Below, piece after piece: positions 24,212-34,500 of a stretch of DNA of 64,000 nucleotides (its first letter is position 1; each line of letters opens with the position of its first letter). A model generated the notes under the pieces. It did not search any database, had not been told where the DNA came from, and worked only from the letters and a program-made list of their open reading frames with translations. Origin of the DNA: an uncultured Candidatus Melainabacteria bacterium (GTDB taxonomy: Bacteria; Cyanobacteriota; Vampirovibrionia; Gastranaerophilales; Gastranaerophilaceae); NCBI GenBank assembly GCA_949841365.1, contig CATKZI010000001.1, positions 1 to 64,000 on the forward strand, given 5' to 3'. A program made the position numbers and the translations under genes.

Positions 24212-27200
24212 ATGTCTAACACAAAATATGCAGAAAGAGTAACACCAATGGGTATTCCTCATACTCGTTTGGATGATTTACCGGACCTTATTGAAGTGCA
24301 GAAAAAATCGTTTGAATGGTTCTTAAAAGAAGGTTTGAAAGAAGAATTACTTTCTTTCTCTCCTATTAAAGACTATACAGGCAGATTAGAATTACACTTC
24401 TTACCAAACTATACTTTCGACAACGCAAAGTATACAATTGAAGAAGCAAGAATCCATGATGCTACTTACGCAAAACAATTACGCGTAATGGTAAGATTGG
24501 TTAACCGTGACAGCGGTGAAATCAAAGAACAAGAAGTTTACATCGGCGATATTCCGACAATGACAGACAAAGGTACTTTCATTGTTAACGGTGCGGAACG
24601 TGTAATCGTTTCTCAAATCGTTCGTTCACCGGGTGTTTATTTCAAACGCGAAATTTCACCTGCAGGTAAACGTTTATACAACGCAACTATGATCCCTAAT
24701 CGCGGTGCATGGTTGAAAATCGAAACAGATTCTAACGATATTATTTACGTTAAAATCGACAAAAACAGAAAAATCTTAGCTACAACTTTATTGAAAGCTA
24801 TGGGTATCACAGTTTCTGAAATGGAATCTTTATTCACTCACTTTGATTTCTTGAAGAAAACATTGGATAAAGATACAGCTGAAACTACTGATGACGCTTT
24901 AATCGAAGTTTATAAAAAATTAAGACCTGGCGATCCTGCATCAGCTGCGGGCGGACGTTCAATATTGGAAGCTCGTTTCTTTGATGAAAAGAAATACGAT
25001 ATCGGTCGTGTAGGTCGTTATAAATTAAATAAAAAATTAAACTTGAACATTCCTAAAAACCAAAGAACATTAACAGTTCAAGATATCGTTGCATCAATCG
25101 AATACTTAATCAATTTAACATACGACGAAGGAACAGTTGACGATATCGACCACTTAGGAAACAGAAGAATTCGTTCAGTCGGCGAATTGTTACAGAACCA
25201 ATTCAGAGTTGGTCTTTCAAGAATCGAAAGAATCGTTAAAGAAAGAATGACTTTACAAGATTCTGAAACATTAACTCCGTTGAACTTGTTGAACACTAAA
25301 CCGTTAGTTGCTTCATTGAAAGAATTCTTCGGTTCTTCACAATTATCACAGTTCATGGACCAAATTAACCCATTGGCTGAATTAACTCACAAAAGACGTA
25401 TTTCAGCTCTTGGACCTGGCGGTTTGATGAGAGAACGTGCAGGTTTCGCAGTTCGTGACATTCACCCTTCACACTACGGACGTATTTGTCCTATTGAAAC
25501 TCCTGAAGGTCCGAACGCAGGTTTGATAGGTTCATTGGCTACTCACGCAAAAGTTAATGATTACGGTTTCGTTGAAGCTCCGTTCTTTGTAGTAAAAGAC
25601 GGTAAAGTTACAGACGAAGTTGTTTATATGACAGCAGACGAAGACGAAGATTTCCGTTGCGCTCCTGCTGATATTCAATTGAACCCTGATAAAACTATCA
25701 AAGATGAATATGTTCCTGTTCGTTACAGATCAGAATTCATTATGGGCGAATCAAAAAGAGTTGACTTCGTTGGGGTTTCTCCAATCCAAATCATCTCTGT
25801 TGCGACATCATTAATTCCGTTCATTGAACACGATGACGCGAACCGTGCACTTATGGGTTCAAACATGCAACGTCAATCAGTACCTCTTTTGATTACTCAA
25901 AGACCTGTAGTCGGAACAGGTATGGAAAAACGTGCAGCAAAAGACTCAGGTATGGTAATCGTATCTGATTGCGACGGTGTTGTTGAAAGAGTAGTTGGTG
26001 AAGAAATTATCATCCGCGATATCAACAATAAACCGCACGTTCATACATTAATGAAATATGTAAGAAGTAACCAGGATACTTGTATTAACCAAAAACCTTT
26101 GGTACACGAAGGCGATAAGGTTAAAGAAGGCGACGTAATCGCTGATGGTGCTTCTACAAACTGCGGTGAACTTTCATTAGGTAAAAACGTAATCGTTGCG
26201 TATATGCCTTGGGAAGGTTATAACTACGAGGATGCTATCTTACTTTCAGAAAGATGCGTTCACGATGATATCTTCACATCAGTTCACATTGAAAAATTAG
26301 AAATAGACGCACGTCAAACTAAACTCGGACCTGAAGAAATTACCCGTGAAATCCCTAACGTTTCGGAAGATGCTTTGAGACACTTGGATGAACGCGGTAT
26401 CGTTCGTATAGGTGCAAGAGTTTACGCTGACGATATCTTGGTAGGTAAAGTTACACCGAAAGGTGAATCTGAACATCCGCCGGAAGAAAAACTTTTACGC
26501 GCAATCTTCGCTGAAAAAGCAAGAGATGTAAAAGATAACTCATTAAGAGTTCCTCACGGTGAAGGCGGTCGCGTACTCGACGTTAAAGTATTTGACAGAG
26601 AAAAAGGCGACGAATTGCCACCGGGAGCAAATACAGTAATCAGAGTTTACATCGCTCAAAAACGTAAAGTATCAGTCGGTGATAAACTTTCAGGACGTCA
26701 CGGTAACAAAGGTATTGTATCACGTATATTGCCAAAAGAAGATATGCCTTTCCTTCCTGACGGAACTCCTGTTGATATCGTGTTGAACCCGCTTGGTGTA
26801 CCTTCTCGTATGAACGTTGGTCAAACTTATGAATTATTACTTGGTTTGGCTGCGTACTTAAGCGGAAACTACTATGAAACTCCATCTTTCGATGAAAGAT
26901 ATGGTGACAACCAATCAGAAAGAGCTACAAAAGAAGAATTACTTAAAGGTATTAAAGCTTCAGGCTGTGATTGGGTTGAACCGACAGGTAAAGTAAGACT
27001 TATCGACGGTAGAACAGGTGAAAAATTTGACGAACCTGTTGCAGTAGGTTTATCTTACATCCTTAAACTTGTCCACCTTGTAGACGACAAAATCCACGCT
27101 AGATCTACCGGTCCATACTCACTTGTTACACAACAACCGTTGGGTGGTAAGGCACAGTTCGGCGGACAAAGATTCGGTGAGATGGAAGTTTGGGCATTGG

Positions 27201-27529
27201 AAGCATACGGTGCTGCATATACTCTTCAAGAAATGTTAACAATCAAATCTGATGATGTTAACGGACGTAACAGAGCTTATGAAGCAATTGTAAAAGGCGA
27301 TAATATTCCAAGACCGGGTATCCCTGAATCATTCAAAGTACTTGTAAGAGAATTACAAAGTATTGGTTTGGATATTACGGTAGCGAAAAAAGACGGTGTA
27401 GAAGTAGATTTGATGACAGATATGGACGATTTGAGAAAATCAGCTCCAAGAAGAGTTCTATCAGATATGGATTCAGAACTTTTGAACATCAATTTCTTTG
27501 AAACACCGACTACATTCGGAGATATATAA
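24212..27529 (+). CDS. rpoB: RNA polymerase beta subunit
   Basis: Catalytic core subunit of RNA polymerase. Recognisable blocks: [16 protein letters not shown], the rifampicin-region [25 protein letters not shown] with [13 protein letters not shown] (parts of residues 390-440), [18 protein letters not shown], the C-terminal [20 protein letters not shown] and [20 protein letters not shown]. 1105 residues, compact like cyanobacterial RpoB and without the large insertions of E. coli. ATG with GAGG upstream. Followed after 63 bases by rpoC1. Confidence 0.99.
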   Translation: MSNTKYAERVTPMGIPHTRLDDLPDLIEVQKKSFEWFLKEGLKEELLSFSPIKDYTGRLELHFLPNYTFDNAKYTIEEARIHDATYAKQLRVMVRLVNRDSGEIKEQEVYIGDIPTMTDKGTFIVNGAERVIVSQIVRSPGVYFKREISPAGKRLYNATMIPNRGAWLKIETDSNDIIYVKIDKNRKILATTLLKAMGITVSEMESLFTHFDFLKKTLDKDTAETTDDALIEVYKKLRPGDPASAAGGRSILEARFFDEKKYDIGRVGRYKLNKKLNLNIPKNQRTLTVQDIVASIEYLINLTYDEGTVDDIDHLGNRRIRSVGELLQNQFRVGLSRIERIVKERMTLQDSETLTPLNLLNTKPLVASLKEFFGSSQLSQFMDQINPLAELTHKRRISALGPGGLMRERAGFAVRDIHPSHYGRICPIETPEGPNAGLIGSLATHAKVNDYGFVEAPFFVVKDGKVTDEVVYMTADEDEDFRCAPADIQLNPDKTIKDEYVPVRYRSEFIMGESKRVDFVGVSPIQIISVATSLIPFIEHDDANRALMGSNMQRQSVPLLITQRPVVGTGMEKRAAKDSGMVIVSDCDGVVERVVGEEIIIRDINNKPHVHTLMKYVRSNQDTCINQKPLVHEGDKVKEGDVIADGASTNCGELSLGKNVIVAYMPWEGYNYEDAILLSERCVHDDIFTSVHIEKLEIDARQTKLGPEEITREIPNVSEDALRHLDERGIVRIGARVYADDILVGKVTPKGESEHPPEEKLLRAIFAEKARDVKDNSLRVPHGEGGRVLDVKVFDREKGDELPPGANTVIRVYIAQKRKVSVGDKLSGRHGNKGIVSRILPKEDMPFLPDGTPVDIVLNPLGVPSRMNVGQTYELLLGLAAYLSGNYYETPSFDERYGDNQSERATKEELLKGIKASGCDWVEPTGKVRLIDGRTGEKFDEPVAVGLSYILKLVHLVDDKIHARSTGPYSLVTQQPLGGKAQFGGQRFGEMEVWALEAYGAAYTLQEMLTIKSDDVNGRNRAYEAIVKGDNIPRPGIPESFKVLVRELQSIGLDITVAKKDGVEVDLMTDMDDLRKSAPRRVLSDMDSELLNINFFETPTTFGDI

Positions 27530-27542
27530 TAATAATTCATAG

Positions 27543-27567
27543 GGAAAGAGGAAATTCTCCTCTTTCC
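27543..27567 (+). other. Hairpin between rpoB and rpoC1
   Basis: GGAAAGAGGA, loop AATTC, TCCTCTTTCC: a perfect 10-bp stem with no T-run after it, so not a terminator. An RNase processing site or mRNA stabiliser between cistrons is plausible. Confidence 0.55.
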
Positions 27568-27592
27568 GATAAAAAAAGGAGAATTACAAAAA

Positions 27593-29302
27593 ATGTCAAC
27601 AAGCATAGATTATTTTGACTATATAAAAATTGGTATTGCTTCGCCTGATAGAATTTTACAGTGGTCACACGGTGAAGTTACCAAACCGGAAACTATTAAC
27701 TACCGTACATTAAAACCGGAACGTGATGGTTTGTTCTGCGAAAGAATTTTTGGACCGTCAAAAGACTGGGAATGCTATTGCGGTAAATATAAAAGAGTAA
27801 GACACAAAGGTATCATCTGCGAACGATGCGGTGTTGAAGTTACCGATTCAAAAGTAAGACGTGAAAGAATGGGACACATTAAACTTGCAGCTCCTGTTTC
27901 TCACATTTGGTTTTTGAAAGGTATTCCATCATATCTTGGCTTACTTCTTGATATGACTTTAAAAGATTTGGAACAAGTTATCTATTTTAATAACTACGTA
28001 GTTCTTGATGCAGGTGAAAGCCAATTCAAAAAATTACAGTTACTTTCAGAAGAAGAATATGAAGACTATATGGCTGAAAACGAAGATTCCGAATTAAAAG
28101 TAGGAATTGGTGCAGAAGCTATAAAAGAACTTCTTTCTGAAGTTAAAGTTAAAGAACTTGCTGAAGAAATCAGAACAGAACTTGCAGGTACTGTAAATTC
28201 AGTTCAAAAGAAAAGTAAATTAATCAAACGTCTAAGATTATTAGACAGCTTGATTTCATCAGAAACAGATCCGACTTGGATGATTATGGATGTACTTCCT
28301 GTAACTCCTCCGGATTTGAGACCGATGGTACAATTGGACGGCGGACGTTTTGCAACATCTGACTTGAACGACTTGTACAGACGTGTAATCAACAGAAACA
28401 ATCGTTTACAAAGACTTTTGGAAATGGGCGCTCCCGAAATTATCGTAAGAAACGAAAAACGTATGCTTCAAGAAGCTGTTGATGCTCTTATCGATAACGG
28501 CAGACGCGGAAGAACTGTTGTTGGTCCTAACAACAGAGCGTTGAAATCATTATCTAACATTATTGAAGGTAAACAAGGTCGTTTCCGTCAAAACTTGTTA
28601 GGTAAACGTGTTGACTATTCAGGTCGTTCAGTAATCGTTGTTGGTCCTACATTGAAATTGAACCAATGCGGTTTGCCGAAAGAAATGGCAATTGAATTAT
28701 TCAAACCGTTTGTTGTAAACAAATTGATTGAACGCGGATATGTTCAAAATATTAAATCAGCTAAAAAGAAAATTGAACGTTCCGAAGCAATCGTTTGGGA
28801 TATATTAGAAGAAGTAATCGACGGACACCCTGTTTTACTAAACCGTGCCCCGACACTTCACAGATTAGGTATTCAGGCATTCGAACCGAAATTGGTTGAA
28901 GGCCGTGCAATTCAGCTTCACCCGTTAGTATGTACAGCGTTCAACGCCGACTTCGACGGTGACCAGATGGCTGTTCACGTACCTTTATCAATCGAAGCTC
29001 AAACAGAAGCAAGAATGTTAATGTTAGCAACTAACAACATCTTAGCTCCTGCAACAGGTAAACCTATTATCACACCTACACAGGACATGGTATTGGGTAT
29101 GTACTACCTGACAATCCTGAAAAATCCTGAAATGGATCCGAAAGGATATTTCTACAACTTCCAGGATGCAATTTCAGCGTTGGAAGTCGGCGTAATCGAC
29201 TTACACGACAAAATCGTTGTAAGAGATGAACACGGCGAAAGACTTGAAACTACAGCAGGAAGAATTATCTTCAACGAAGCAGTTAGAAATGCACTTGCGT
29301 AG
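27593..29302 (+). CDS. rpoC1: RNA polymerase gamma (beta-prime N-terminal) subunit RpoC1
   Basis: N-terminal half of beta-prime as a separate protein. Zinc-binding motif [20 protein letters not shown] near residue 62, clamp and lid regions, [20 protein letters not shown], and the catalytic magnesium loop [15 protein letters not shown] near residue 450. Ends at residue 569 just after the active-site region, at the point where cyanobacterial RpoC is split. Ribosome site AAGGAG upstream. rpoC2 follows after a 117-base gap filled by a dispersed repeat. Confidence 0.97.
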   Translation: MSTSIDYFDYIKIGIASPDRILQWSHGEVTKPETINYRTLKPERDGLFCERIFGPSKDWECYCGKYKRVRHKGIICERCGVEVTDSKVRRERMGHIKLAAPVSHIWFLKGIPSYLGLLLDMTLKDLEQVIYFNNYVVLDAGESQFKKLQLLSEEEYEDYMAENEDSELKVGIGAEAIKELLSEVKVKELAEEIRTELAGTVNSVQKKSKLIKRLRLLDSLISSETDPTWMIMDVLPVTPPDLRPMVQLDGGRFATSDLNDLYRRVINRNNRLQRLLEMGAPEIIVRNEKRMLQEAVDALIDNGRRGRTVVGPNNRALKSLSNIIEGKQGRFRQNLLGKRVDYSGRSVIVVGPTLKLNQCGLPKEMAIELFKPFVVNKLIERGYVQNIKSAKKKIERSEAIVWDILEEVIDGHPVLLNRAPTLHRLGIQAFEPKLVEGRAIQLHPLVCTAFNADFDGDQMAVHVPLSIEAQTEARMLMLATNNILAPATGKPIITPTQDMVLGMYYLTILKNPEMDPKGYFYNFQDAISALEVGVIDLHDKIVVRDEHGERLETTAGRIIFNEAVRNALA

Positions 29303-29393
29303 CGGATTGCGAGCTGAGGGCGAGGCTTTGTGGCAAAATGGCAAAGCCATTGCAGACACAAAACCGCAGACCCGTTAATCGCGAGCAACCAAG
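29303..29393. repeat. Dispersed repeat A at the rpoC1-rpoC2 junction
   Basis: About 90 bases immediately after the rpoC1 stop. Shares identical blocks GAGCTGAGGGCGA, CCATTGCAGAC, AACCGCAGACC and CGCGAG, in the same order, with the minus strand of 39866-39955. G/C content is visibly higher than the neighbouring genes. No good ribosome site precedes any frame through it. Confidence 0.75.
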
Positions 29394-29419
29394 AATTTAA
29401 TGAATATAAGGAAATAATA

Positions 29420-32400
29420 ATGGAAACAACTTACAATCACGGTAAAAAAACTGTAGATTACATTAACAAGCAAATGGACAAAAAAGGTTTGAACAATTTG
29501 CTTTCACAAATGTATCTTGAGTTTGGCGGCGCAAAAACCGCAGAATTGGCTAACAGCCTTAAAAACCTTGGTTACAGGTATGCAACAAAATCCGGTACAA
29601 CAATTTCTATTGCGGATTTACAAGTTCCTGAAATCAAAAAAGAAATGCTTAAAGAAGCAGAAGCAGAAATCGAAAAATCTACAAACAGATACTTAAAAGG
29701 TGAAATTACCGAAGTTGAAAGATATACAAAGGTTATCGACACCTGGTCTGAAACAACCGCTAAATTGACTTCTCAGGTTGTTGAAAACTTCGACAGATTG
29801 AACCCGGTATATATGATGGCATTCTCAGGTGCGAGAGGTAACTTATCACAGGTTTCTCAGCTTGTTGGTATGCGTGGTTTGATGGCAGACGCACAAGGTC
29901 AAATCATCGACTTGCCGATTAAATCAAACTTTAAAGAAGGCTTATCCGTTACTGAATACATCATTTCATCTTATGGTGCAAGAAAAGGGCTTGTAGATAC
30001 AGCGTTGAAAACAGCCGATTCAGGTTATTTGACAAGACGTTTGGTAGACGTAGCACAAGATGTTATCATCCGTGCTGATGACTGTCATACTACAAAAGCT
30101 ATTGATATGAAACCGATTATGGACGGTGATAATGTAATTGTACCTCTTGTAGACAGACTTTTAGGAAGAACAATTGCAGAAGATATCAAAGATACAGACG
30201 GTACAGTTCTTGTTAAAGCCGGTACTACTATGGACAGATCTGATGTTCAAAAAGTTAAACACTTGAACTTACAAGAATTAAAAGTTCGTTCAGGTTTGAC
30301 TTGCGGTTTGGAATACGGTATTTGCCAAAAATGTTACGGCTGGGCAATGACTACACAAAAACTCGTTGATATCGGTGAAGCTATCGGTATTATCGCAGCT
30401 CAGTCAATCGGTGAACCCGGTACACAGCTTACAATGAGAACATTCCACACAGGTGGTGCGGTTGGCGTTAAAGATGCAATCAAAGAAGTTACTGCAAATA
30501 TCGCAGGAGAAATTGTATCAAACGTTAAAACAAGAGAATTGAGAACTCGCCACGGGGATGTTGTTAATATCTCTAATTACGAAACAGATATCGAAATTCA
30601 AGGCGCTAAAAAGACTGAAAAATATCATATTCCTGCCGGATCTACAATATTCTTTACTAACGGAATGAAAGTAGAAAAAGGCTTTAAACTTGCTCAATAC
30701 GAACCGGCATCTCAAGGTTCAGGTTCTCGTTTGACCGAAAAAGCTACAAAAGATATTACTTCAGATTTGTCAGGTGAAGTTCTTTATGAAGATTTCGTAG
30801 CTGACGAAAAGAAAGACAGACAAGGAAACATCTCAAGAACTACTAACAAACAAGGTATTATCTGGGTTCTTGGCGGTGATGTATACAACCTTCCCGGCGG
30901 TTCTAAAGTTTTAGTTGAAGACGGTCAAAAAATTAAAGAAGGTGAAAAACTTGCTGAAACATTAACTATCTCTGAACACGGCGGTGAAGTTCGTTTCGGT
31001 GAAGATTTAGTTATTGAAGATGTTAAATTTGAAGGCAAAAACATCAAGAAAATTGTTCAAGGTAAAGAATTGACAATTGTTATTGCTTCATTGATGCCTG
31101 AAAATGCTTCTTTTGAACAAACTAAAAAAGAACAAATCTGGACAGTTGATAAAACAGGCGAAAAATATATTGTTAAAGCTCCTGTAGACACTACAGTAGA
31201 AAACGGTATGATTATTGCCGAACTTATTGATGATGAATGCTCAGTATCTTCATCAGGTGAAATCAGATACGTTGATGTTGAAGTTGATGAAAACCAAATT
31301 ATTACAAAACCGGGTAAAGTAGTATTTATCCCTGAAGAAGTTCATCAAATCAACAAAGACAGCTCTTTGAAAATGGTTGATAACGGAACTTTCGTTACAG
31401 CAGGTACAGAAGTTGTAAAAGACGTATACTGCCACATTGACGGTATTGTTGAATTCAAAGAATATAATGATATTATTCACGAAATTACAGTAAGACCCGG
31501 AGAAGTTCACCACTTACCAAGCGTTTCTGAATTGAAAGTTGACGAAGGTGAAGTGATTAAAAAAGGCACTGTAATCGCTGAAGGTATTAAAGCAAAAGAA
31601 ACTTCAATCGTTACTATTATGGATTCTTCAATGGATGATTTGGATATTGATGATTTGGATGAAGAACTTGATACATCACTTTCTTTAGATGAAGATTCAA
31701 TCTCTAACCAGCCTATCCAAATCTTGGTAAGACCTGTTCAGGTATTGGAAGTTGAACAGAAAAATGTTTCAATCAAATTCAACACATCAGATGATTTGAT
31801 TGATATTGTTCCTGTAACTCAATTACAATACAAAGACGGCGCAAGAGTAAGAAACCTTGATGGTTCTACAATTACAAGAACAAGCTTGGTTCTTCAAATG
31901 CAAGGTTACTTATCACACCTTAAAGGTATGGTAGAACTTGATGAAAAGAATGTTTTGAAAATTGTTGTTCTTGAAAACTTGATTGTTCGTCGTGAATTTG
32001 AAGGCAATTCTAAATTGATGTCTTCACTTCAAACCGAACTTCTTGTAAAAGACGGTCAAACAATTGATGCAAAAACTCCTGTTGCTAAAACTCAGGTGTT
32101 GGCAATCAATGATGGTGTTGCATCTATCAACGCAAAACAAGAAGATGCTCGCAGATTGTTATTAACAAGTTCGACCTACGAAACAAAAATACCTGTAAAA
32201 GGTAAAGCAAGCGTTAAGAAAGGTGATTTTGTAAGACTTGATTCTATCATTGCTGACGGTGGAGAAAAATCAACAGTTTCAGGTATGGTTTCAGCCGTAA
32301 ATAAAGGCGAAATCACAATCAGAAACGGTCGACCATATTTGATCAGCCCGGGTACTATGTTACAGGTTGAAGCAGGAGCATTGGTGCTTCGCGGTGATAT

Positions 32401-33277
32401 TATCGCAACATTGGTATTTGAAAGACAAAAAACAGGCGACATCGTTCAAGGTTTGCCGAGGGTTGAAGAACTTCTTGAAGGCCGCAAGCCTAAAGATTGC
32501 GCAATCCTTGCAGAAGAAGACGGCGTAGCTGAAATCGTTACGGATGAAGATCTTCCGAGACTTTACCTTGTTAACGACAACGGCAGAGTTGAAATCAAAT
32601 ACGCAATTGATGCTAACATCATTGTTCAAAACAAACAGCAGATTAAAAAAGGTCAGCCATTAACAAGCGGTCCTTTGAACCCGCACGATGTTATCAGACT
32701 TTGCGGTCCTGAAGCTGCTCAACAATACCTTGTAGACGAAGTACAACGCGTATACCGTTCACAAGGTGTAGAAATCGCTGATAAACACGTTGAAATCATC
32801 GTAAGACAAATGACTAAAAAAGTTAAAATTGTTGATGCAGGTGATACAACATTGTTGCCAGGCGAACTTGTTGAAATGCAGACATTTGAAAAAGAAAACA
32901 GCGAAGTTCAAGAAAAAGGCGGCGAACCTGCAACTTGTGAATACATGTTGTTAGGTATCACAAAAGCTTCATTGAACACAGAAAGCTTCATTTCTGCCGC
33001 TTCATTCCAAGAAACAACAAGAATCTTGACTGAAGCTGCTGTTGACGGTAAGAAAGACTTGTTACGCGGATTAAAAGAAAACGTAATTATCGGTCGTTTA
33101 ATCCCAGCAGGTACAGGTTTCCACCACTTGTCAAATGCAAACGAGGAAAAAGAACGTGAAGAAAGAAAACGTGCAGTAGCTCAAAGAAATCAAGCTCGCA
33201 AACCATCTGCGATTTTGGAAGAAATCGAAGGTATGTTCGGCGCTCCTGATTTTCAATTAGGCGAAGACGAAGAATAA
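29420..33277 (+). CDS. rpoC2: RNA polymerase beta-prime C-terminal subunit RpoC2
   Basis: C-terminal half of beta-prime. Start at ATG 29420 (METTYNHGKKTVDYINKQM), preceded by AAGGA; the open frame extends back to 29330 but only through repeat DNA. Bridge helix and trigger-loop region include FSGARGNLSQVSQLVGMRG, SYGARKGLVDTALKTADSGY and QSIGEPGTQLTMRTFHTGG. A long insertion of sandwich-barrel repeats (about 350-1000; repeated V.PG..V..G. modules) matches the cyanobacterial SI3 insert in the trigger loop. The conserved end includes GLPRVEELLEGRKPK and ASFQETTRILTEAAVDGK. 1285 residues. Confidence 0.97.
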   Translation: METTYNHGKKTVDYINKQMDKKGLNNLLSQMYLEFGGAKTAELANSLKNLGYRYATKSGTTISIADLQVPEIKKEMLKEAEAEIEKSTNRYLKGEITEVERYTKVIDTWSETTAKLTSQVVENFDRLNPVYMMAFSGARGNLSQVSQLVGMRGLMADAQGQIIDLPIKSNFKEGLSVTEYIISSYGARKGLVDTALKTADSGYLTRRLVDVAQDVIIRADDCHTTKAIDMKPIMDGDNVIVPLVDRLLGRTIAEDIKDTDGTVLVKAGTTMDRSDVQKVKHLNLQELKVRSGLTCGLEYGICQKCYGWAMTTQKLVDIGEAIGIIAAQSIGEPGTQLTMRTFHTGGAVGVKDAIKEVTANIAGEIVSNVKTRELRTRHGDVVNISNYETDIEIQGAKKTEKYHIPAGSTIFFTNGMKVEKGFKLAQYEPASQGSGSRLTEKATKDITSDLSGEVLYEDFVADEKKDRQGNISRTTNKQGIIWVLGGDVYNLPGGSKVLVEDGQKIKEGEKLAETLTISEHGGEVRFGEDLVIEDVKFEGKNIKKIVQGKELTIVIASLMPENASFEQTKKEQIWTVDKTGEKYIVKAPVDTTVENGMIIAELIDDECSVSSSGEIRYVDVEVDENQIITKPGKVVFIPEEVHQINKDSSLKMVDNGTFVTAGTEVVKDVYCHIDGIVEFKEYNDIIHEITVRPGEVHHLPSVSELKVDEGEVIKKGTVIAEGIKAKETSIVTIMDSSMDDLDIDDLDEELDTSLSLDEDSISNQPIQILVRPVQVLEVEQKNVSIKFNTSDDLIDIVPVTQLQYKDGARVRNLDGSTITRTSLVLQMQGYLSHLKGMVELDEKNVLKIVVLENLIVRREFEGNSKLMSSLQTELLVKDGQTIDAKTPVAKTQVLAINDGVASINAKQEDARRLLLTSSTYETKIPVKGKASVKKGDFVRLDSIIADGGEKSTVSGMVSAVNKGEITIRNGRPYLISPGTMLQVEAGALVLRGDIIATLVFERQKTGDIVQGLPRVEELLEGRKPKDCAILAEEDGVAEIVTDEDLPRLYLVNDNGRVEIKYAIDANIIVQNKQQIKKGQPLTSGPLNPHDVIRLCGPEAAQQYLVDEVQRVYRSQGVEIADKHVEIIVRQMTKKVKIVDAGDTTLLPGELVEMQTFEKENSEVQEKGGEPATCEYMLLGITKASLNTESFISAASFQETTRILTEAAVDGKKDLLRGLKENVIIGRLIPAGTGFHHLSNANEEKEREERKRAVAQRNQARKPSAILEEIEGMFGAPDFQLGEDEE

Positions 33278-33293
33278 TTCGCGATTATAAAAT

Positions 33294-33322
33294 AAAAAAG
33301 ACCTCTTAAAGAGGTCTTTTTT
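33294..33322 (+). terminator. rpoBC1C2 terminator
   Basis: AAAAAAGACCTC, loop TTAAA, GAGGTCTTTTTT: a 12-bp stem with T-run, 17 bases after the rpoC2 stop. Same GACCTC stem core as the secF terminator. Confidence 0.92.
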
Positions 33323-33369
33323 GTGACTTATGTATAACATGTTTGCACTAAAAGTTCTTAAACTCTCGT

Positions 33370-33459
33370 CATACAGAGCAAAAAGTATTTCTAAAATTTT
33401 GAGATTCTTCGGACTTAAGTTTTCTAAATGCCAGTTGTTTAGTTCTTTTTGCTCATATG
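33370..33459. repeat. Long inverted repeat between rpoC2 and a pilin gene
   Basis: CATACAGAGCAAAAAG (33370-33385) pairs with CTTTTTGCTCATATG (33445-33459), about 14 pairs with a bulge, around a 59-base loop. No gene is seen in 33325-33472. It could end the pilin transcript or be a remnant of a mobile repeat. Confidence 0.4.
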
Positions 33460-33472
33460 TAACTCTTTTTTA

Positions 33473-34209
33473 TTATAACTTTATAGGATAATCGTTTGGA
33501 ATTTTCCATCCATTACGCATAATTAATTCTGCACAAGCACCTCCAGATGAATTTGTCGATATAAAAGTATTGTAATCCTGAAGACATTTTTCTTTTAAAT
33601 CATCCTCAGTCATCAAATCAATATTACTTACAGCAGGTCTTATAACACAGTTAGTATTACGACGCTCTACTAAAAACATAAAATAATCTTTACCAGCTTT
33701 ATCATTTATGTCAATCAAAAATTTACCTGTAATTTTTGCATTTGGATATAATATAATTCTTGCATAAGTACCCGTAAGTGCTTCAATTCTTAATGCTGAA
33801 CCATCTTTAAAATAAACTTTATACCCACCGTTACCAGAATTTTCAGATGCATCTATTTCCGAATGAACAACATTAGGAATATAATTCTCAAAGTACTTGT
33901 TCCACCAAAGTTTCATAATATTAGCATCTCTATGATTATTTATATCACCAAAATCCCAATATTGGCATTCACCGTTATCTGATTGCGCTCTGACCATAGC
34001 TTGATTTAGCGAAGAATAAAGTTTTGCAAGTCTTGTTGCTAAAACATTTTTCCTATGAGAAACTATAAGATTTGGTATAGTTAAAGCAGCAACTACACCG
34101 ATTATTCCTAAAGTTATTAAAACTTCGGCCAAGGTAAATCCTTTATAAAAAAAATTTAAACAATAAGCCCCCCCCCCCCCGAAGCTCCGTGATTTTCTAG
34201 TTTTTTCAT
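33473..34209 (-). CDS. Type IV pilin-like protein, phase-variable leader (out of frame as sequenced)
   Basis: Body open from 34132 to 33473 with the prepilin motif K-G|FTLAEVLITLGIIGVVAA, pilin helix and a globular domain with a late IDINDKAGKDYFMF loop. The start is ATG 34209 (MKKLENHGAS), with GAGAGG upstream and a strong promoter. From it the frame reads four Gly, then L-I-V-stop, because the 13-G run leaves the pilin one base out. With 14 (or 11) G it becomes MKKLENHGASGGGGAYCLN then FFYKGFTLAEV. No stop or frameshift is seen in the rest of the body, so this looks like an OFF phase, not a pseudogene. Confidence 0.75.
34168..34180. repeat. Homopolymer tract, 13 C (G on coding strand)
   Basis: Thirteen C on the plus strand in the leader of the minus-strand pilin. 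The ATG (34209) to the GGA codon of the prepilin motif (34141) is 68 bases, so the frame is off by one; +1 or -2 restores it. Flank GGAGCTTCG before the G-run nearly matches GGAGTTTCG at 18-26. Confidence 0.9.
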
Positions 34210-34229
34210 GATTACCTCTCTTTTTTACT

Positions 34230-34258
34230 ATTATATCATATTTTATTTAAGATTTCAA
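34230..34258 (-). promoter_or_regulatory. Strong promoter of the poly-G pilin gene
   Basis: Minus strand TTGAAA (34253-34258), 17-base spacer, perfect TATAAT (34230-34235), about 20 bases before the ATG. Near-consensus for a housekeeping sigma factor, so the gene should be transcribed even when out of frame. Confidence 0.8.
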
Positions 34259-34335
34259 CACAATTTTCTAAATACAACAGTTGATTTGTCAAAAGTTTTG
34301 AAAGGATTAGCCGATATAATATTTGGAGGTTATTT

Positions 34336-34500
34336 ATGGCTAGAATTTTTGAAAATGATAGAAGGATTATAAAATTATCTGTGGATGATGTGTTGAGTAT
34401 TGTGCGTGAATATCAGGTAATTTGCCGCAAATCCTGTTGTTACGAGCACACAAGAGAACTTTTATCAAAAACTGATTTTTATATTCCGGAAGAAGTATAG
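34336..34500 (+). CDS. 54-residue unknown protein
   Basis: ATG 34336 with an ideal GGAGG 6 bases upstream and TATAAT at 34315-34320. It reads MARIFENDRRIIKLSVDDV then LSIVREYQVICRKSCCYEH and TRELLSKTDFYIPEEV. Soluble, one likely helix and a Cys pair (SCC). The TAG stop ends exactly where the terminal-inverted-repeat element begins, so the gene may have been trimmed by, or belong with, that element. No family recognised. Confidence 0.6.
   Translation: MARIFENDRRIIKLSVDDVLSIVREYQVICRKSCCYEHTRELLSKTDFYIPEEV

Noticed and set aside
27543-27567. Terminator between rpoB and rpoC1
   Set aside because: The stem is good but is followed by GATAAAAAAA on the coding strand, with no T-run, and rpoC1 must be co-expressed.
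29330-29419. N-terminal extension of RpoC2 (MAKWQSHCRHKT...)
   Set aside because: It is read through the dispersed repeat, has no ribosome site, and has no counterpart in beta-prime. ATG 29420 has AAGGA and a normal RpoC2 start.
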